Below are positions 41,872 through 51,029 of a stretch of 64,000 bases of DNA, piece after piece. The notes beneath the pieces were generated by a model. It saw only the letters and a list, made by a program, of their open reading frames with translations. It had not been told where the DNA came from and did not search any database. Every line of letters starts with the position of its first letter. The first letter of the stretch is position 1. This stretch comes from Dactylosporangium vinaceum. GTDB lineage: Bacteria > Actinomycetota > Actinomycetes > Mycobacteriales > Micromonosporaceae. The stretch spans positions 11,656,001 through 11,720,000 of the forward strand of contig NZ_CP061913.1 in assembly GCF_019904175.1 (NCBI RefSeq). Direction: 5' to 3'. A program made the translations under genes and the position numbers.

Positions 41872-42133
41872 CCGTCTCGCTCCCTCTCTGCTGTGTCGGC
41901 TCCGTCTGTTGTACCCCTGCAGCCGGAGTGCAGTCGTGTCGCAGCGCACGTTCACAACGTCTCGCCCCGCCAGCCCCACTCGGGCGAACGGAATCCCTCG
42001 ATGCTTGTGAAGCGACCACCGGCCGGGACCATTCCCACCGACGCCGAGGGTTCGGAGAGCGCTCTCTTTGGGCTGCTTTAAGTGCGGCTTAGATGGCTCC
42101 CGGCGGTGGCCGAAGGCCGTCTACCATTCCGCC

Positions 42134-43276
42134 GTGGCGAAGAGGCTTACGCGGGGTCTGCTGGCGGGTGGAGCTGGCGTTTTGGCGCTGGCTGTAGTGG
42201 CCGGGGCGGTGTATCTCCGGGCCGGTGACGACGCCGCAGCGCCGGCGGCGGAGCCGGTGAGCGCTCTACAGTCGGGGGTCTCCGGCTCGTCCTCCGATGG
42301 TTCGGCCGGTCTCGGCGGGACTTCGGCCTCGGCCTCGGCCTCAAGCCCGGCCTCCGCTTCGCCGACGTCGGCCAAGGCCCCGGCGGCCGTCGGCGGGTGG
42401 GTCCCCGTTGACCCGGCCGTGTGGAAGGCGCAGGTCGACGCCTACGCGGCCCTGTCCCCCGACCCGGTTCCCGCCGGTGTGGGCAACCTGGCGGAGTTTC
42501 GGGCCGACTGCCAGTACAGCCACTCGGCCGCGGACGACCCGATCGTCTTCCCGGGCCTGCCGGGCGCCTCGCACATGCATTCGTTCGTGGGGAACAAGGC
42601 CACAAACGCCGCCACGACACCGTCGGACCTGACGAAGTTCACGGCCACGACGTGCAAGCCGGTCCTGGACCACTCCGCGTACTGGGTTCCGACCCTCTAC
42701 GACGCCGCGACGAACCAGCCGGTCGAGACCACGGGCTTCCGCGTGTACTACCGCACCCGCATGAACACCTCGACCGGCCAGTTCCCGATGCCCAACGGCC
42801 TGCGCATGATCGCGGGCGACGCCAAGAAGAGCGTCCCCACACCCCGCGGCTCCCAGGGCCAGTTCTACTGCGCCTTCTACGGCCCGGGCGACCTGGACGG
42901 CATAGCCCGCAGCACGAACGGCAACTGGCCCATCTGCGGCGGCGACGCGACGCTGCACTTCATGCTGGCGTTCCCGGACTGCTGGGACGGCAAGAACCTG
43001 GACAGCCCGAACCACAAGGACCACGTCGCCTTCGGCGCCAACAACGCGTGCCCGAAAACGCATCCGGTGAAGATTCCCGCGGTGACCTTCGACATCCAGT
43101 ACGGCGCCAAGGGCACGACCGCCGGCTACTACCTGTCCTCCGACAAGCAGGGCGCGAGCGCCTCCTCCATGCACGGCGACGCCTTCATCATGTGGGACCA
43201 GACCACCATGAACAAACGCACGAAGAACTGCCTCCTCCAGCGCCGCACCTGCGACGACAACGGGTACCAGCAGTAA
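42134..43276 (+). CDS. Secreted DUF1996 protein
   Basis: A 380-residue exported protein: an N-terminal membrane/signal helix (LLAGGAGVLALAVVAGAVYL), a Ser/Ala-rich linker (residues 30-80) and a DUF1996 domain. The domain shows FRADCQYSHSAADDPIVFPG, ASHMHSFVGN, the cysteine-containing WPICGGDATLHFMLAFPDCW, and SPNHKDHVAF. The conserved His/Asp/Cys residues suggest a catalytic or binding role, but no activity is assigned to the family. TACCAT ends six bases before the GTG, so the mRNA may be leaderless. Confidence 0.85.
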   Translation: MAKRLTRGLLAGGAGVLALAVVAGAVYLRAGDDAAAPAAEPVSALQSGVSGSSSDGSAGLGGTSASASASSPASASPTSAKAPAAVGGWVPVDPAVWKAQVDAYAALSPDPVPAGVGNLAEFRADCQYSHSAADDPIVFPGLPGASHMHSFVGNKATNAATTPSDLTKFTATTCKPVLDHSAYWVPTLYDAATNQPVETTGFRVYYRTRMNTSTGQFPMPNGLRMIAGDAKKSVPTPRGSQGQFYCAFYGPGDLDGIARSTNGNWPICGGDATLHFMLAFPDCWDGKNLDSPNHKDHVAFGANNACPKTHPVKIPAVTFDIQYGAKGTTAGYYLSSDKQGASASSMHGDAFIMWDQTTMNKRTKNCLLQRRTCDDNGYQQ

Positions 43277-43327
43277 GCCCACCGCCGGCCACGCGCCGCG
43301 CCGGCCGGCCGGCTTCCTCGATACGTG

Positions 43328-43894
43328 CTAGGCGGGAACCTGGTCGCAGGCGGCGACCGGGCCGTTGGCGAGGCGGATCGCGGCGCGCTGGTCGTGGGCC
43401 TTGCGGTTGACTCGGACCGTGTAGACAAGGGTTTGGCCCGGGGCGATGTACTGCGGGTGGATGCGGAAGTAGCTGTCGTTGCGGCCCGGCTCCGGCCACT
43501 CCACCAGCGCCAGCGGCATTGCGGCCGCCGGGACGTAGTCGGCGCGGGGTTCGCGGCAGGTGCGGTCGAAGGGCAGGAAGTCGACCTGGGCCCGGACGCC
43601 GAACGCGGCGAGCCTGGCGCGTAGGCCGTCCGGGTCGCGGTAGTCGAAGATGGAGACGCGGACCGAGCCGTCGTCGTCGCGGGAGACGGCGTACGCCGGC
43701 TGGTTCAGCTGGGTGATGAGCACCGCACCCAGAGCGACGGCCGACGTGGCGGCCACGGCGGCCACGGCGACCGGCCGGCGGCGGCGGGTGGAACGGGCGG
43801 GGGCCGGGGCGGTGCCGGCGGCCGAGCCGGTGGCCACCACCAGCTTCAGCTCGTCGAGCAGGCGGTCCTCGAAGGTCATTTCAGGCGTACCCAT
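43328..43894 (-). CDS. Single-span membrane protein paired with an ECF sigma factor
   Basis: A 188-residue protein: a short cytoplasmic N-terminus (FEDRLLDELKLVVATGSA), a basic patch, one membrane helix (VAAVAATSAVALGAVLITQL) and an extracytoplasmic domain of about 115 residues with two cysteines. The order sigma gene then single-span membrane protein, overlapping by 14 bases, is the usual layout of an ECF sigma/anti-sigma pair, but no zinc-binding HxxxCxxC motif is present. GTG/ATG choice: ATG 43894 follows CGGAG. Confidence 0.75.
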   Translation of the reverse strand: MGTPEMTFEDRLLDELKLVVATGSAAGTAPAPARSTRRRRPVAVAAVAATSAVALGAVLITQLNQPAYAVSRDDDGSVRVSIFDYRDPDGLRARLAAFGVRAQVDFLPFDRTCREPRADYVPAAAMPLALVEWPEPGRNDSYFRIHPQYIAPGQTLVYTVRVNRKAHDQRAAIRLANGPVAACDQVPA

Positions 43895-44420
43895 GGGCGT
43901 TCACTCCGATGCTGAGGCGGGCGCGGTGGAGGCGTACTCGGGCCAGGACGGGCGAGATGCCGAGGGCGGCTGCGGCTTCGGCTATGGTCAGCCCGTCGAC
44001 GGCGACCAGTTCGATGATTCGTCTCGTGCCGTGGGGGACGTCGGCCAGCGCGGAGTACACCTGCCGGGCCTTTGACTCGGCGTCGATGCGCTCTTCCAGG
44101 CGGGCGATGTCGGAGGGGTCCAACAGCCGGCGGCCGGCGATGCGGCGGCCGGCGTCGTGCTCGCGGGTGGCCCGGCGGCGTTCGGCGGCGACCACGTTGT
44201 GGGCCACGCCGTAGAGCCACGGGAGCAGGGGGCCGCGGTCCGGGCGATACGTGTGGGCCGAGTCGATGACGGCCAGGAAGACGTCGGCGGTCAGGTCGGC
44301 GGCGGTGTGGGGGTCGTCGACCCGGCGGGCGATGAAGCGCTGGACCGCGTTGATGTGCTCGCGGTAGAACGCCTCGAACGCCTCCGGGCTCCGGGCGAAC
44401 TCGGGAACCTTGTCAATCAC
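43881..44420 (-). CDS. ECF sigma factor
   Basis: A 179-residue group IV sigma factor: FEAFYREHINAVQRFIARRV, then LLPWLYGVAHNVVAAERRRA in region 2, and TRRIIELVAVDGLTIAEAAA followed by LGISPVLARVRLHRARL in region 4. The start codon is GTG. It overlaps the membrane-protein gene, suggesting co-regulation. No target promoters are identified. Confidence 0.9.
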   Translation of the reverse strand: MIDKVPEFARSPEAFEAFYREHINAVQRFIARRVDDPHTAADLTADVFLAVIDSAHTYRPDRGPLLPWLYGVAHNVVAAERRRATREHDAGRRIAGRRLLDPSDIARLEERIDAESKARQVYSALADVPHGTRRIIELVAVDGLTIAEAAAALGISPVLARVRLHRARLSIGVNAHGYA

Positions 44421-44454
44421 ACCTGTACTTGGTCTTTGCGCACCGGAGCGTTAC

Positions 44455-44504
44455 AGGCCCGGCCACCGGACTCCGACATGCGGCGCAGTCCGGTGGCCGG
44501 GCCT
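44455..44504 (-). terminator. Strong terminator after the 1433-residue gene
   Basis: A perfect 18-bp stem (AGGCCCGGCCACCGGACT and complement) with a 14-nt loop, 20 bases past the stop codon, between two minus-strand genes. Confidence 0.85.
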
Positions 44505-44523
44505 CTCGACCGATCAACCGTGG

Positions 44524-47500
44524 CTAGTACTGGATGTTGATGTTGCTCGCCTCGTGCGTGTCGTACCAGCCGCCGGTGCCGCCGCTGAAGCCGGGCAGCA
44601 CCGTGGCGGGCAGCGTCACCAGCGTGTCCAGGACGGTGGTGCCGTCGATGGTGACGACGAGGTCGCCGCCGCCGCCGGCCCGGACCTGGACGTTGTGCGT
44701 GCCGGCGCGCAGGTTGGGCACCCCGGCGGTGGCGGTCGCGATGAAGTTCACGCCCATGGCGCTGCCGCCCGTGGTCGCGATCCCGATGAAGTTGTTCGAC
44801 GCCTGGCTACCCTGCGGATACGTCACGAAGCAGACCGCCACCCCCGGGACGCCCGCGAAGCCGAGGCCGCCGCCGGCCGCACCGAGCGAGCTCGACGTGC
44901 CCGCGGCCGGGTCGACGAGCATGAAGGTCATGCCGTCGGCACCGCCCTGGCCGTCCCCGATCCGGATCGTGAAGCTCGCGTTGAGGCGGGCCGGGTTGAT
45001 CGGGGTGGTGTAGATCGCGGTACCGGCCTGCATCGCCACCGGCCCGGTGAGGCGGACGGTGCCGCCGTTGACCACCGTGGAGCCGTTGGCCTTCCAGTTC
45101 GCCGACGGCGGGGCCGCCAGCGGGGTGAGCGCCGCGCCCGACGTGATCTGCACGTTGGAGGCGGCGTGGACGTCGTTGACGCCACCGGTGCCGCCGGTCA
45201 GACCGACAAGCGCGGTGGCCTGCAGCGCCGGGACCCGGCCGCTGAGGACCTGGACCCCGTCGAGCTTCACGATGACGGTGAGCCCGACGACCTCGATCTG
45301 CACCTGGTGGTCGCCGGTGCGCATGTCGGTCAGCTGGGTGTTGGTGGCGACGTACGTGAAGTCGGCCGCGCCCGGTTTGGTGGTGGCGATGCCTATCCAG
45401 TTGCCCGACGCCACCCCGGAGCCCTGGTACGTCCGGAACGTCACCGCCACCCCGGACAGCCCGTTGACGCCGACGCCCGAGCCGGCCGTGCCGACGCCAC
45501 CCGCCGACGTGGCCGGGTCGAGCAGCGCGAAGGACATGCCGTCGCCGCCGCTGCCGCCGCCCATGGTCATCGTGAAGGAGGCCTTGAGCCCGTTGGTGTT
45601 CACCGGCGTGCTGTAGAAGGCCGAGCCGGCGAGGTTGTTCTGGGCGGCCGTGAGGATCGCTTCGTCGCCGTTGGGATAGGCGCTTCCGTTGTACCGCCAG
45701 CCGGTCCCCGGCGCCGGAATGCCCGTGCCGCCGGAGGTGATGGCCACGTTGCTCACCGCGTGCCGGTCATAGGCACCGCCGGTGCCGCCGCCGAACGCGA
45801 GCAGCGTGCTGGCCGGCAGGGCCACCGTCGACTCGAGCACCTGGGTGCCGTCGATGGACACGGTGAGCTTGCCGGTGGCCGTGCTCACCACTATCGCGTG
45901 GGTGCCGGTCCGCAGGTTCGGGATGTTCGTCGCCGTGGCCAGGTACTGCAGGCCGGCCGCGTTGCCGGTCGTCGCGATGCCGATGAAGTTGGCCGACGTG
46001 TCGTTGGCGCCCTGCCACGTATCGAGCGAGACGTAGACGCCGGGCAGGTTCTGCACGCCCATCCCGCCGCCACCGCCACCGACGCTCTTGAGCCCGATGC
46101 TCCGGGACGCGTCGAGCAGTGCGAAGGCCAGGCCGTCAGCGCCGCTGCCGCCGCCGATCTGCGCGGTGAACGAGGCCGTCAGGTTGGCGCTGGGCAGTGG
46201 GTTGGAGTAGATCGCCGTGCCCACCTTGTCACCCGCGTTCGGGGTGAGCTGGAGGGCGGTGCCGTCCATCGAGGCCGAGCCGTTCAGCACCCAGCTGCCG
46301 CCGACGATGCTCGGCACCGGCGCGCCCGTCACCGTGGCCGTGCCCCGGACCGGGATGCTGTGGGCGCCGTGGCCGTCGTCGGAGCTGATGAGGTACTGCC
46401 CCGTGAACGTCCCGGCCTGGGTCGGCGTGAACTTCACCTGGATGGTGAGCTCGTCGTCCGGGCCGATGGCCTGGCTCTCCGGCAGCGGCGTGTCGACGAC
46501 GAACGGCAGCGTCGGCGGGGCCGCCTTGGTGATGGTCAGCCCGAGGTTGCCGGCGTTGGCGACGGTGAGGGTCTTCGTGACCGACGTGCCGACCGGGACG
46601 GTGCCGAAGTCGAGCTCGCCCGGGTCGATGGTGAGCTCGGCGCTTCCGGTCACCCCTTGACCCTTCAGCTGTACTGTTGCAACCCCATTGGCCCCGGAGA
46701 TGCTCAGCGACCCGGTGTGGGGGCCGCTGGTGGTCGGCACGTAGCTCACGCCGACGGCGATCGTCTGCCCGGGCGCCAGGACGGTGCCGGTGGCGGGCAG
46801 GCCGGTCACCGAGAACGGCGCCGCCGGGGAGGTGGTCGCGGTGACCGTCTCGTTCGCGGTGCCGGTGTTGGTGAAGCTGGCCGTCAGGACCTTGCTCGAG
46901 CCGACCGGCCGGTCTCCGAAGTCGACGACAGGCGTGTTGGCGGTGAAGCCGGGCTTGATGCCGTTGCCCACGAGCGTCGTGGCGACGGTGCCCGTGTTGG
47001 CGCCGTCGGTCACGGTGAAGTTGAGCAGCCCGCTGGCCGGGCCGGGCACTGTCGGCGTGAACTTGATCGGCACGCTTATCGTCTGGCCGGCGCTCAGCGT
47101 GACCGGCAGCGCCGGCGGGGTCGCCGTGAACGGGGCGGCCGTGTTCACCGCGGAGATGGTGATCGTGCGGGTGGCGGTCGCGGTGACGGTGCCGGTGCCG
47201 TTCGCGCCGAGGGCGACGTTGCCCAGGTCCAGCTGGGGCGCGGCGAGCGACGACGTGGTGGGCTGGCCGAAGCCGTAGACGAAGCCGTCACGGGTGCCGG
47301 CGTAGACCCGGCCGTTGGAGCTGGCGGGGGACGAGAACTTGGAGACGTACCCCAGAGTGAAGCACCGCAGTTGCTGCATCTGCTTGTTCACCGGCACACC
47401 GCGGTAGGCGCAGAGGCGGCCGCCGTTGCCGGCGGGGCCGTCGGCGCCGATGAGCCAGACCACCGCCGAGCCGGGGGTGGTGCCGTCCGATGTCACGATC

Positions 47501-48825
47501 GGTGAGCCCGAGGTGTACCCGAACGACTCAGCGCTGTTGCCGGCGAGTGAGAGGGCCGGCTTGCCGTCGCCGGTCGCGGCGTACTTGAAGGCCAGCAGCT
47601 GCGACGTCGACTGGAGCATGTAGATGTAGCCGCCCTCGCCGCCGTACACCGCGGGCCGGCTCCAGAACCCGTGGTAGGGGCCGAGCTGCTGCACCACGTT
47701 GTCGCCGCCGTTGGCGCCCTGCGCCTTGCCGCCGAGGTTGTCGCGGTTGAGCAGGAAGACCCGGCCGTCCTTGCCGCCCTGGACCATGAGGTGCGGGACG
47801 CTCGCGGTGCCGAAGTACTGGTCGGGCAGGCCGACCGGGCCGCCGCTGCCGAAGTCCTGGTCGTTCTGGTCGAGCACGGCCGCGTTGGACGGGCTGAAGA
47901 AGTCCTTGGAGGAGATGACCCCGTTGGCGTCGACGCCGAGGCGGATCACCGACTGCGACAGCTGCTTCGGCGGCGGCATGCCCGGGCTGTTCGGCGGGGT
48001 GGCGCCGTTGCCGGTGGCCACGAACATCCGGCCGTTGCCGTCGGACATGATGCCGCCGCCGGCGTGCCAGATGCCGGCGAGCTTGTTGCTCACGCCGACC
48101 TCGTCCGACCAGAGGTTGGTGACGCCGGTGCTGACGTTGACGCCGGCGACCCAGCCGACGTATGTGCCGTAGTCGCAGTGCCCGCCGAACGCCAGGTACA
48201 CCACGCCGTTCATGAGCAGCAGACCCGGGCGGTTGTTGACGTCCTTCGCGTTGAAGGGGTGGTCCGGGTCGTTCGCGGGGGTGCCGGCGATCTTGATCGG
48301 CCAGCCGGACTTCTCGGCTCCGGTGGTGAGGTTGACGGCGTGGAGGTACCAGTTCGGGTGGTTCGCGTCCGGTCCGTCATTGGTCTTCGTGCTGATGTAC
48401 GTGTAGCCGCTGGAGGCGTCATAGACCCCGGTGGAGGTGCTGCCGATGTTCGGCGTGAGGTCGGCGCAGCCCGTCGTCGCGGCCGGCCACGGCGCGCCGA
48501 GCGAGCGCGACCACTTGACGGCGCCGGTGACCGCGTCGAGCCCGTAGACCCAGTTGTCCTCGGTGGCCGTGACCACGGTGCTGCCGACCACCAGTGGCTG
48601 GGCGTAGACCTGGCCCTGCACCGGCGTCTTGAACAGCTGGCCGAAGTTGGCCCCGACCACCGTGCTCGGGGTCAGGCCCGGCTCCTGGTTGTCCCATCCG
48701 GTCCGCAGTACGTCCTTGGCGATGGTCGTGTTGTCCGCGTGGGCCGCGGGCGGCGCTACCAGTACGGAAGCCGCCAAAATCCCCGTGATTACCGCACTTA
48801 CTATCGTCCGGGCTCGTACGCGCAT
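44524..48825 (-). CDS. Giant secreted propeller-Ig-lectin protein
   Basis: A 1433-residue secreted protein. After a signal peptide (about 1-30) comes a PQQ-like beta-propeller (30-522; GQVYAQPLVVGSTVVTATED, YGLDAVTGAVKW). Three choice-of-anchor-D/ASPM-type Ig-like domains follow (530-835; LDFGTVPVGTSVTKTL, VDFGDRPVGSSKVLTASF), then three L-type lectin-like domains of about 195 residues (838-1033, 1035-1230, 1235-1433). Each lectin unit carries a GADGLAFALLD or GGDGMSFALLD sequence and a matching GGTGGAYDRH / GGTGGVNDVH / GGTGGWYDTH ending. The lectins arose by internal duplication. It probably binds carbohydrate outside the cell; no catalytic function is evident. It may anchor to hyphal or substrate glycans. 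Confidence 0.88.
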   Translation of the reverse strand: MRVRARTIVSAVITGILAASVLVAPPAAHADNTTIAKDVLRTGWDNQEPGLTPSTVVGANFGQLFKTPVQGQVYAQPLVVGSTVVTATEDNWVYGLDAVTGAVKWSRSLGAPWPAATTGCADLTPNIGSTSTGVYDASSGYTYISTKTNDGPDANHPNWYLHAVNLTTGAEKSGWPIKIAGTPANDPDHPFNAKDVNNRPGLLLMNGVVYLAFGGHCDYGTYVGWVAGVNVSTGVTNLWSDEVGVSNKLAGIWHAGGGIMSDGNGRMFVATGNGATPPNSPGMPPPKQLSQSVIRLGVDANGVISSKDFFSPSNAAVLDQNDQDFGSGGPVGLPDQYFGTASVPHLMVQGGKDGRVFLLNRDNLGGKAQGANGGDNVVQQLGPYHGFWSRPAVYGGEGGYIYMLQSTSQLLAFKYAATGDGKPALSLAGNSAESFGYTSGSPIVTSDGTTPGSAVVWLIGADGPAGNGGRLCAYRGVPVNKQMQQLRCFTLGYVSKFSSPASSNGRVYAGTRDGFVYGFGQPTTSSLAAPQLDLGNVALGANGTGTVTATATRTITISAVNTAAPFTATPPALPVTLSAGQTISVPIKFTPTVPGPASGLLNFTVTDGANTGTVATTLVGNGIKPGFTANTPVVDFGDRPVGSSKVLTASFTNTGTANETVTATTSPAAPFSVTGLPATGTVLAPGQTIAVGVSYVPTTSGPHTGSLSISGANGVATVQLKGQGVTGSAELTIDPGELDFGTVPVGTSVTKTLTVANAGNLGLTITKAAPPTLPFVVDTPLPESQAIGPDDELTIQVKFTPTQAGTFTGQYLISSDDGHGAHSIPVRGTATVTGAPVPSIVGGSWVLNGSASMDGTALQLTPNAGDKVGTAIYSNPLPSANLTASFTAQIGGGSGADGLAFALLDASRSIGLKSVGGGGGGMGVQNLPGVYVSLDTWQGANDTSANFIGIATTGNAAGLQYLATATNIPNLRTGTHAIVVSTATGKLTVSIDGTQVLESTVALPASTLLAFGGGTGGAYDRHAVSNVAITSGGTGIPAPGTGWRYNGSAYPNGDEAILTAAQNNLAGSAFYSTPVNTNGLKASFTMTMGGGSGGDGMSFALLDPATSAGGVGTAGSGVGVNGLSGVAVTFRTYQGSGVASGNWIGIATTKPGAADFTYVATNTQLTDMRTGDHQVQIEVVGLTVIVKLDGVQVLSGRVPALQATALVGLTGGTGGVNDVHAASNVQITSGAALTPLAAPPSANWKANGSTVVNGGTVRLTGPVAMQAGTAIYTTPINPARLNASFTIRIGDGQGGADGMTFMLVDPAAGTSSSLGAAGGGLGFAGVPGVAVCFVTYPQGSQASNNFIGIATTGGSAMGVNFIATATAGVPNLRAGTHNVQVRAGGGGDLVVTIDGTTVLDTLVTLPATVLPGFSGGTGGWYDTHEASNINIQY

Positions 48826-49191
48826 GGAACCGGACCGTAGTCATTTTCATGTTCGTTTTCGACCGCTATTCGTACCGCCTCGTAATCCACCTGTCGGACG
48901 AGTCCGCGCTTTTACCGCGTAGCAACGAATTCCGCCGGACATTGGTAGGCATATGTCCGATTCAATCGGTTTGGTCGTTGCCGCAAATGGTGCAATGCAC
49001 CTTTTCAGCGAGCTTCCAGGAGTCGACCAACCATCGTCACGTGATGGTGGCCGGATTATTCCGGTCGCGTGTCGGATTTGAAAGGCCACGGATATCGAGA
49101 AAGGGTAACGAATAGGGTCGTAGCCGTTCCGCGAGGGCGGGGTGAGCGGTTCCGATGGGCTTGTCATTGTTGGTCAGCACGAGAGGTGCCG
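48826..49191. other. 366-bp divergent intergenic region
   Basis: Contains the promoters of the large lectin gene (left) and the S53 protease (right). It is A/T-richer than the genes. No small gene or clear operator was seen. Confidence 0.5.
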
Positions 49192-50550
49192 ATGAAGCTC
49201 ATCTCGATCGTGTCCCGGGCCGCCGTCGCGACAGTCGTGACCACCACGGTGGCCGGTGTCGCCGCGGTGGCCGCGCCGGCGGCCACGGCCGCGGTGCCCG
49301 CGTTCAAGCTCCGCCCGGCGATCACCGGGCATGTCGAAAAGGTCTCCCGGACGGCGCCGCTGTCCACCTCCGACTGCGTCGCGCAGATCGGCATCCACTG
49401 CTACTCCCCGCTGCAGTACCGCACGGCGTACAACCTCAACTCGCTGTACTCCCGCGGCATCACGGGCAAGGGGCGCACGATCGTCATCGTCGACTCCTTC
49501 GGGTCGCCGACGATCCAGCACGACCTCGAGGCCTTCGACGCCCAGTGGGGCCTGCCGAACACCAGCGTGCAGGTGGTCCAGGCCGGCACCATCCCGGCGT
49601 TCGACCCGAACAACGCCGACCACGTCGGGTGGGCCCAGGAGACCACGCTCGACGTCGAATACGCGCACGCGATCGCGCCCGACGCCAAGATCGTGCTGGT
49701 GGAGACCCCGGTCGCCGAGACCGAGGGCGTGACCGGCCTGCCCGAGATGATGAACGCCGAGAAGGCCCTCATCGACAAGGGCGTCGGCGACGTGATCTCG
49801 CAGAGTTTCGGCGCGACCGAGAACACGTTCCCGGGCTTCGACAAGGGCGACTTCCGCAGCATCCAGAACCTGCGGTACGCCTTCGCCGACGCCGCGCTGC
49901 ACGGCGTCACGGTGCTGGCCGCCTCGGGCGACGCCGGCGCGACCGACTACCAGGAGAACGGCGAGGACCTCTACACGTTCCCGGTGAACTCCTGGCCCTC
50001 GTCGGACCCGCTGGTGACCTCCATCGGCGGCACCCAGCTCAACCTCGACAACACCGGCAAGCGGGTCTCCGCCGACGTCGTCTGGAACGACGGCTACGGC
50101 GCCGGCGGCGGCGGCCTGTCCCACGTCTTCCCGCGCCCGCTCTTCCAGGCCGGCGTGAAGAACGTGGTCGGCAACCACCGCGGCACGCCCGACATCTCGA
50201 TGAGCAGCGCCGTCGACGGCGGCGCGTGGGTGTACTACTCGTTCGTCGGCGCCGACTCGCCGTGGCACATCTTCGGCGGGACCAGCGAGGCCACCCCGAT
50301 CTTCTCCGGGATCGTGGCCCTGGCCGACCAGCAGGCCGGCCGCCGGCTGGGCGACATCAACGCGGCGCTGTACCTTCTCGGCGCCGGCAGCACCCACACC
50401 CACCTGCCGACCGGCCTGGTCGACGTGACCTCGGGCGACAACAGCTTCGAAGGCGTCACCGGCTTCCCGGCCACACCCGGCTACGACCTGAGCTCGGGCT
50501 GGGGCACCATCGACGCGGGCAAGTTCGTCCCCGCGCTCGCGTTCCTGTAG
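49192..50550 (+). CDS. Secreted S53 (sedolisin) serine-carboxyl protease
   Basis: A 452-residue exported protease acting at acidic pH. It has a signal peptide (1-34), then the catalytic residues Glu150 and Asp154 (QETTLDVEYAHA), Asp247 (SGDAGA) and Ser365 (FGGTSEATP), with the C-terminal calcium site GYDLSSGWGTID. S53 enzymes normally have a propeptide near 170-190 residues; here only about 40 residues separate signal and protease core, so activation must differ. Start ATG 49192 follows GAGAGG. Confidence 0.92.
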   Translation: MKLISIVSRAAVATVVTTTVAGVAAVAAPAATAAVPAFKLRPAITGHVEKVSRTAPLSTSDCVAQIGIHCYSPLQYRTAYNLNSLYSRGITGKGRTIVIVDSFGSPTIQHDLEAFDAQWGLPNTSVQVVQAGTIPAFDPNNADHVGWAQETTLDVEYAHAIAPDAKIVLVETPVAETEGVTGLPEMMNAEKALIDKGVGDVISQSFGATENTFPGFDKGDFRSIQNLRYAFADAALHGVTVLAASGDAGATDYQENGEDLYTFPVNSWPSSDPLVTSIGGTQLNLDNTGKRVSADVVWNDGYGAGGGGLSHVFPRPLFQAGVKNVVGNHRGTPDISMSSAVDGGAWVYYSFVGADSPWHIFGGTSEATPIFSGIVALADQQAGRRLGDINAALYLLGAGSTHTHLPTGLVDVTSGDNSFEGVTGFPATPGYDLSSGWGTIDAGKFVPALAFL

Positions 50551-50565
50551 CAACCGCCGCACGGT

Positions 50566-50596
50566 GAGGGGCCCCGGCGCAATGCCGGGGCCCCTC
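50566..50596 (+). terminator. Terminator after S53 protease
   Basis: A perfect 13-bp stem GAGGGGCCCCGGC / GCCGGGGCCCCTC with a 5-nt loop, directly past the S53 stop and between convergent genes. Confidence 0.85.
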
Positions 50597-50602
50597 GCTT
50601 GT

Positions 50603-50740
50603 TCACTCCGACTTCGAGGGCGTCTGCGAGAGCGCGCTGCCCGCGGCCTTCTTGTCTTCCTTTGTCGCCTCGGGATCGCGCAGCACCTCGCTGGCCGCCG
50701 AGGCCGCCTGCTCGCTCGTCTGCTTGGTGTTCTCAGCCAT
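50603..50740 (-). CDS. 45-residue hydrophilic small protein
   Basis: A short gene on the minus strand, starting at an ATG five bases after AAGGAG and ending at TGA. The product (MAENTKQTSEQAASAASEVL, then RDPEATKEDKKAAGSALSQ) is charged and helical, without signal or membrane segment. Similar short proteins recur in actinobacteria, but I know no function. The ideal ribosome binding site and codon use argue that it is real. Confidence 0.72.
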   Translation of the reverse strand: MAENTKQTSEQAASAASEVLRDPEATKEDKKAAGSALSQTPSKSE

Positions 50741-51029
50741 CACTGCTCCTTCGCATCACCGGGGCGAGATCCGTTCGTAGGACGTGATGCCCCGTCGACG
50801 CCCGGCTCAACCGGCCGGACTCGCCCCACCGCCGGGTTCCAAGCCCTCACGCTGCGAATCCTTGCGATTCCGCAGCGCGGATCCGGCCTCATCCGTTCGG
50901 CCAGAACCGGCGGGAACATCCATCCGGCTCGTTGGCTTAAGTGGCGATTAAGTCCGATTCGTCGGCGTTGCTGAACTGGGAACGAGCTGGGAGATTCCTC
51001 GGGTCCATTCGCGACTTGATGGGAATCGT
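50741..51029. other. 289-bp intergenic region
   Basis: Holds a moderate hairpin GCTGCGAATC / GATTCCGCAGC (about 50853-50878) and presumably the promoters of the 45-residue and LPXTG genes. No gene seen. Confidence 0.4.

Noticed and set aside
42055..42066. GAGAGCGCTCTC dyad before the DUF1996 gene as a CebR-like operator
   Set aside because: Only part of the CebR consensus matches and similar GAGCGCTC strings occur inside genes, so chance is likely.
44410..47505. 1031-codon plus-strand open frame opposite the lectin protein
   Set aside because: Shadow of the minus-strand gene; composition is His/Arg/Asp-rich and the frame crosses the 18-bp terminator.
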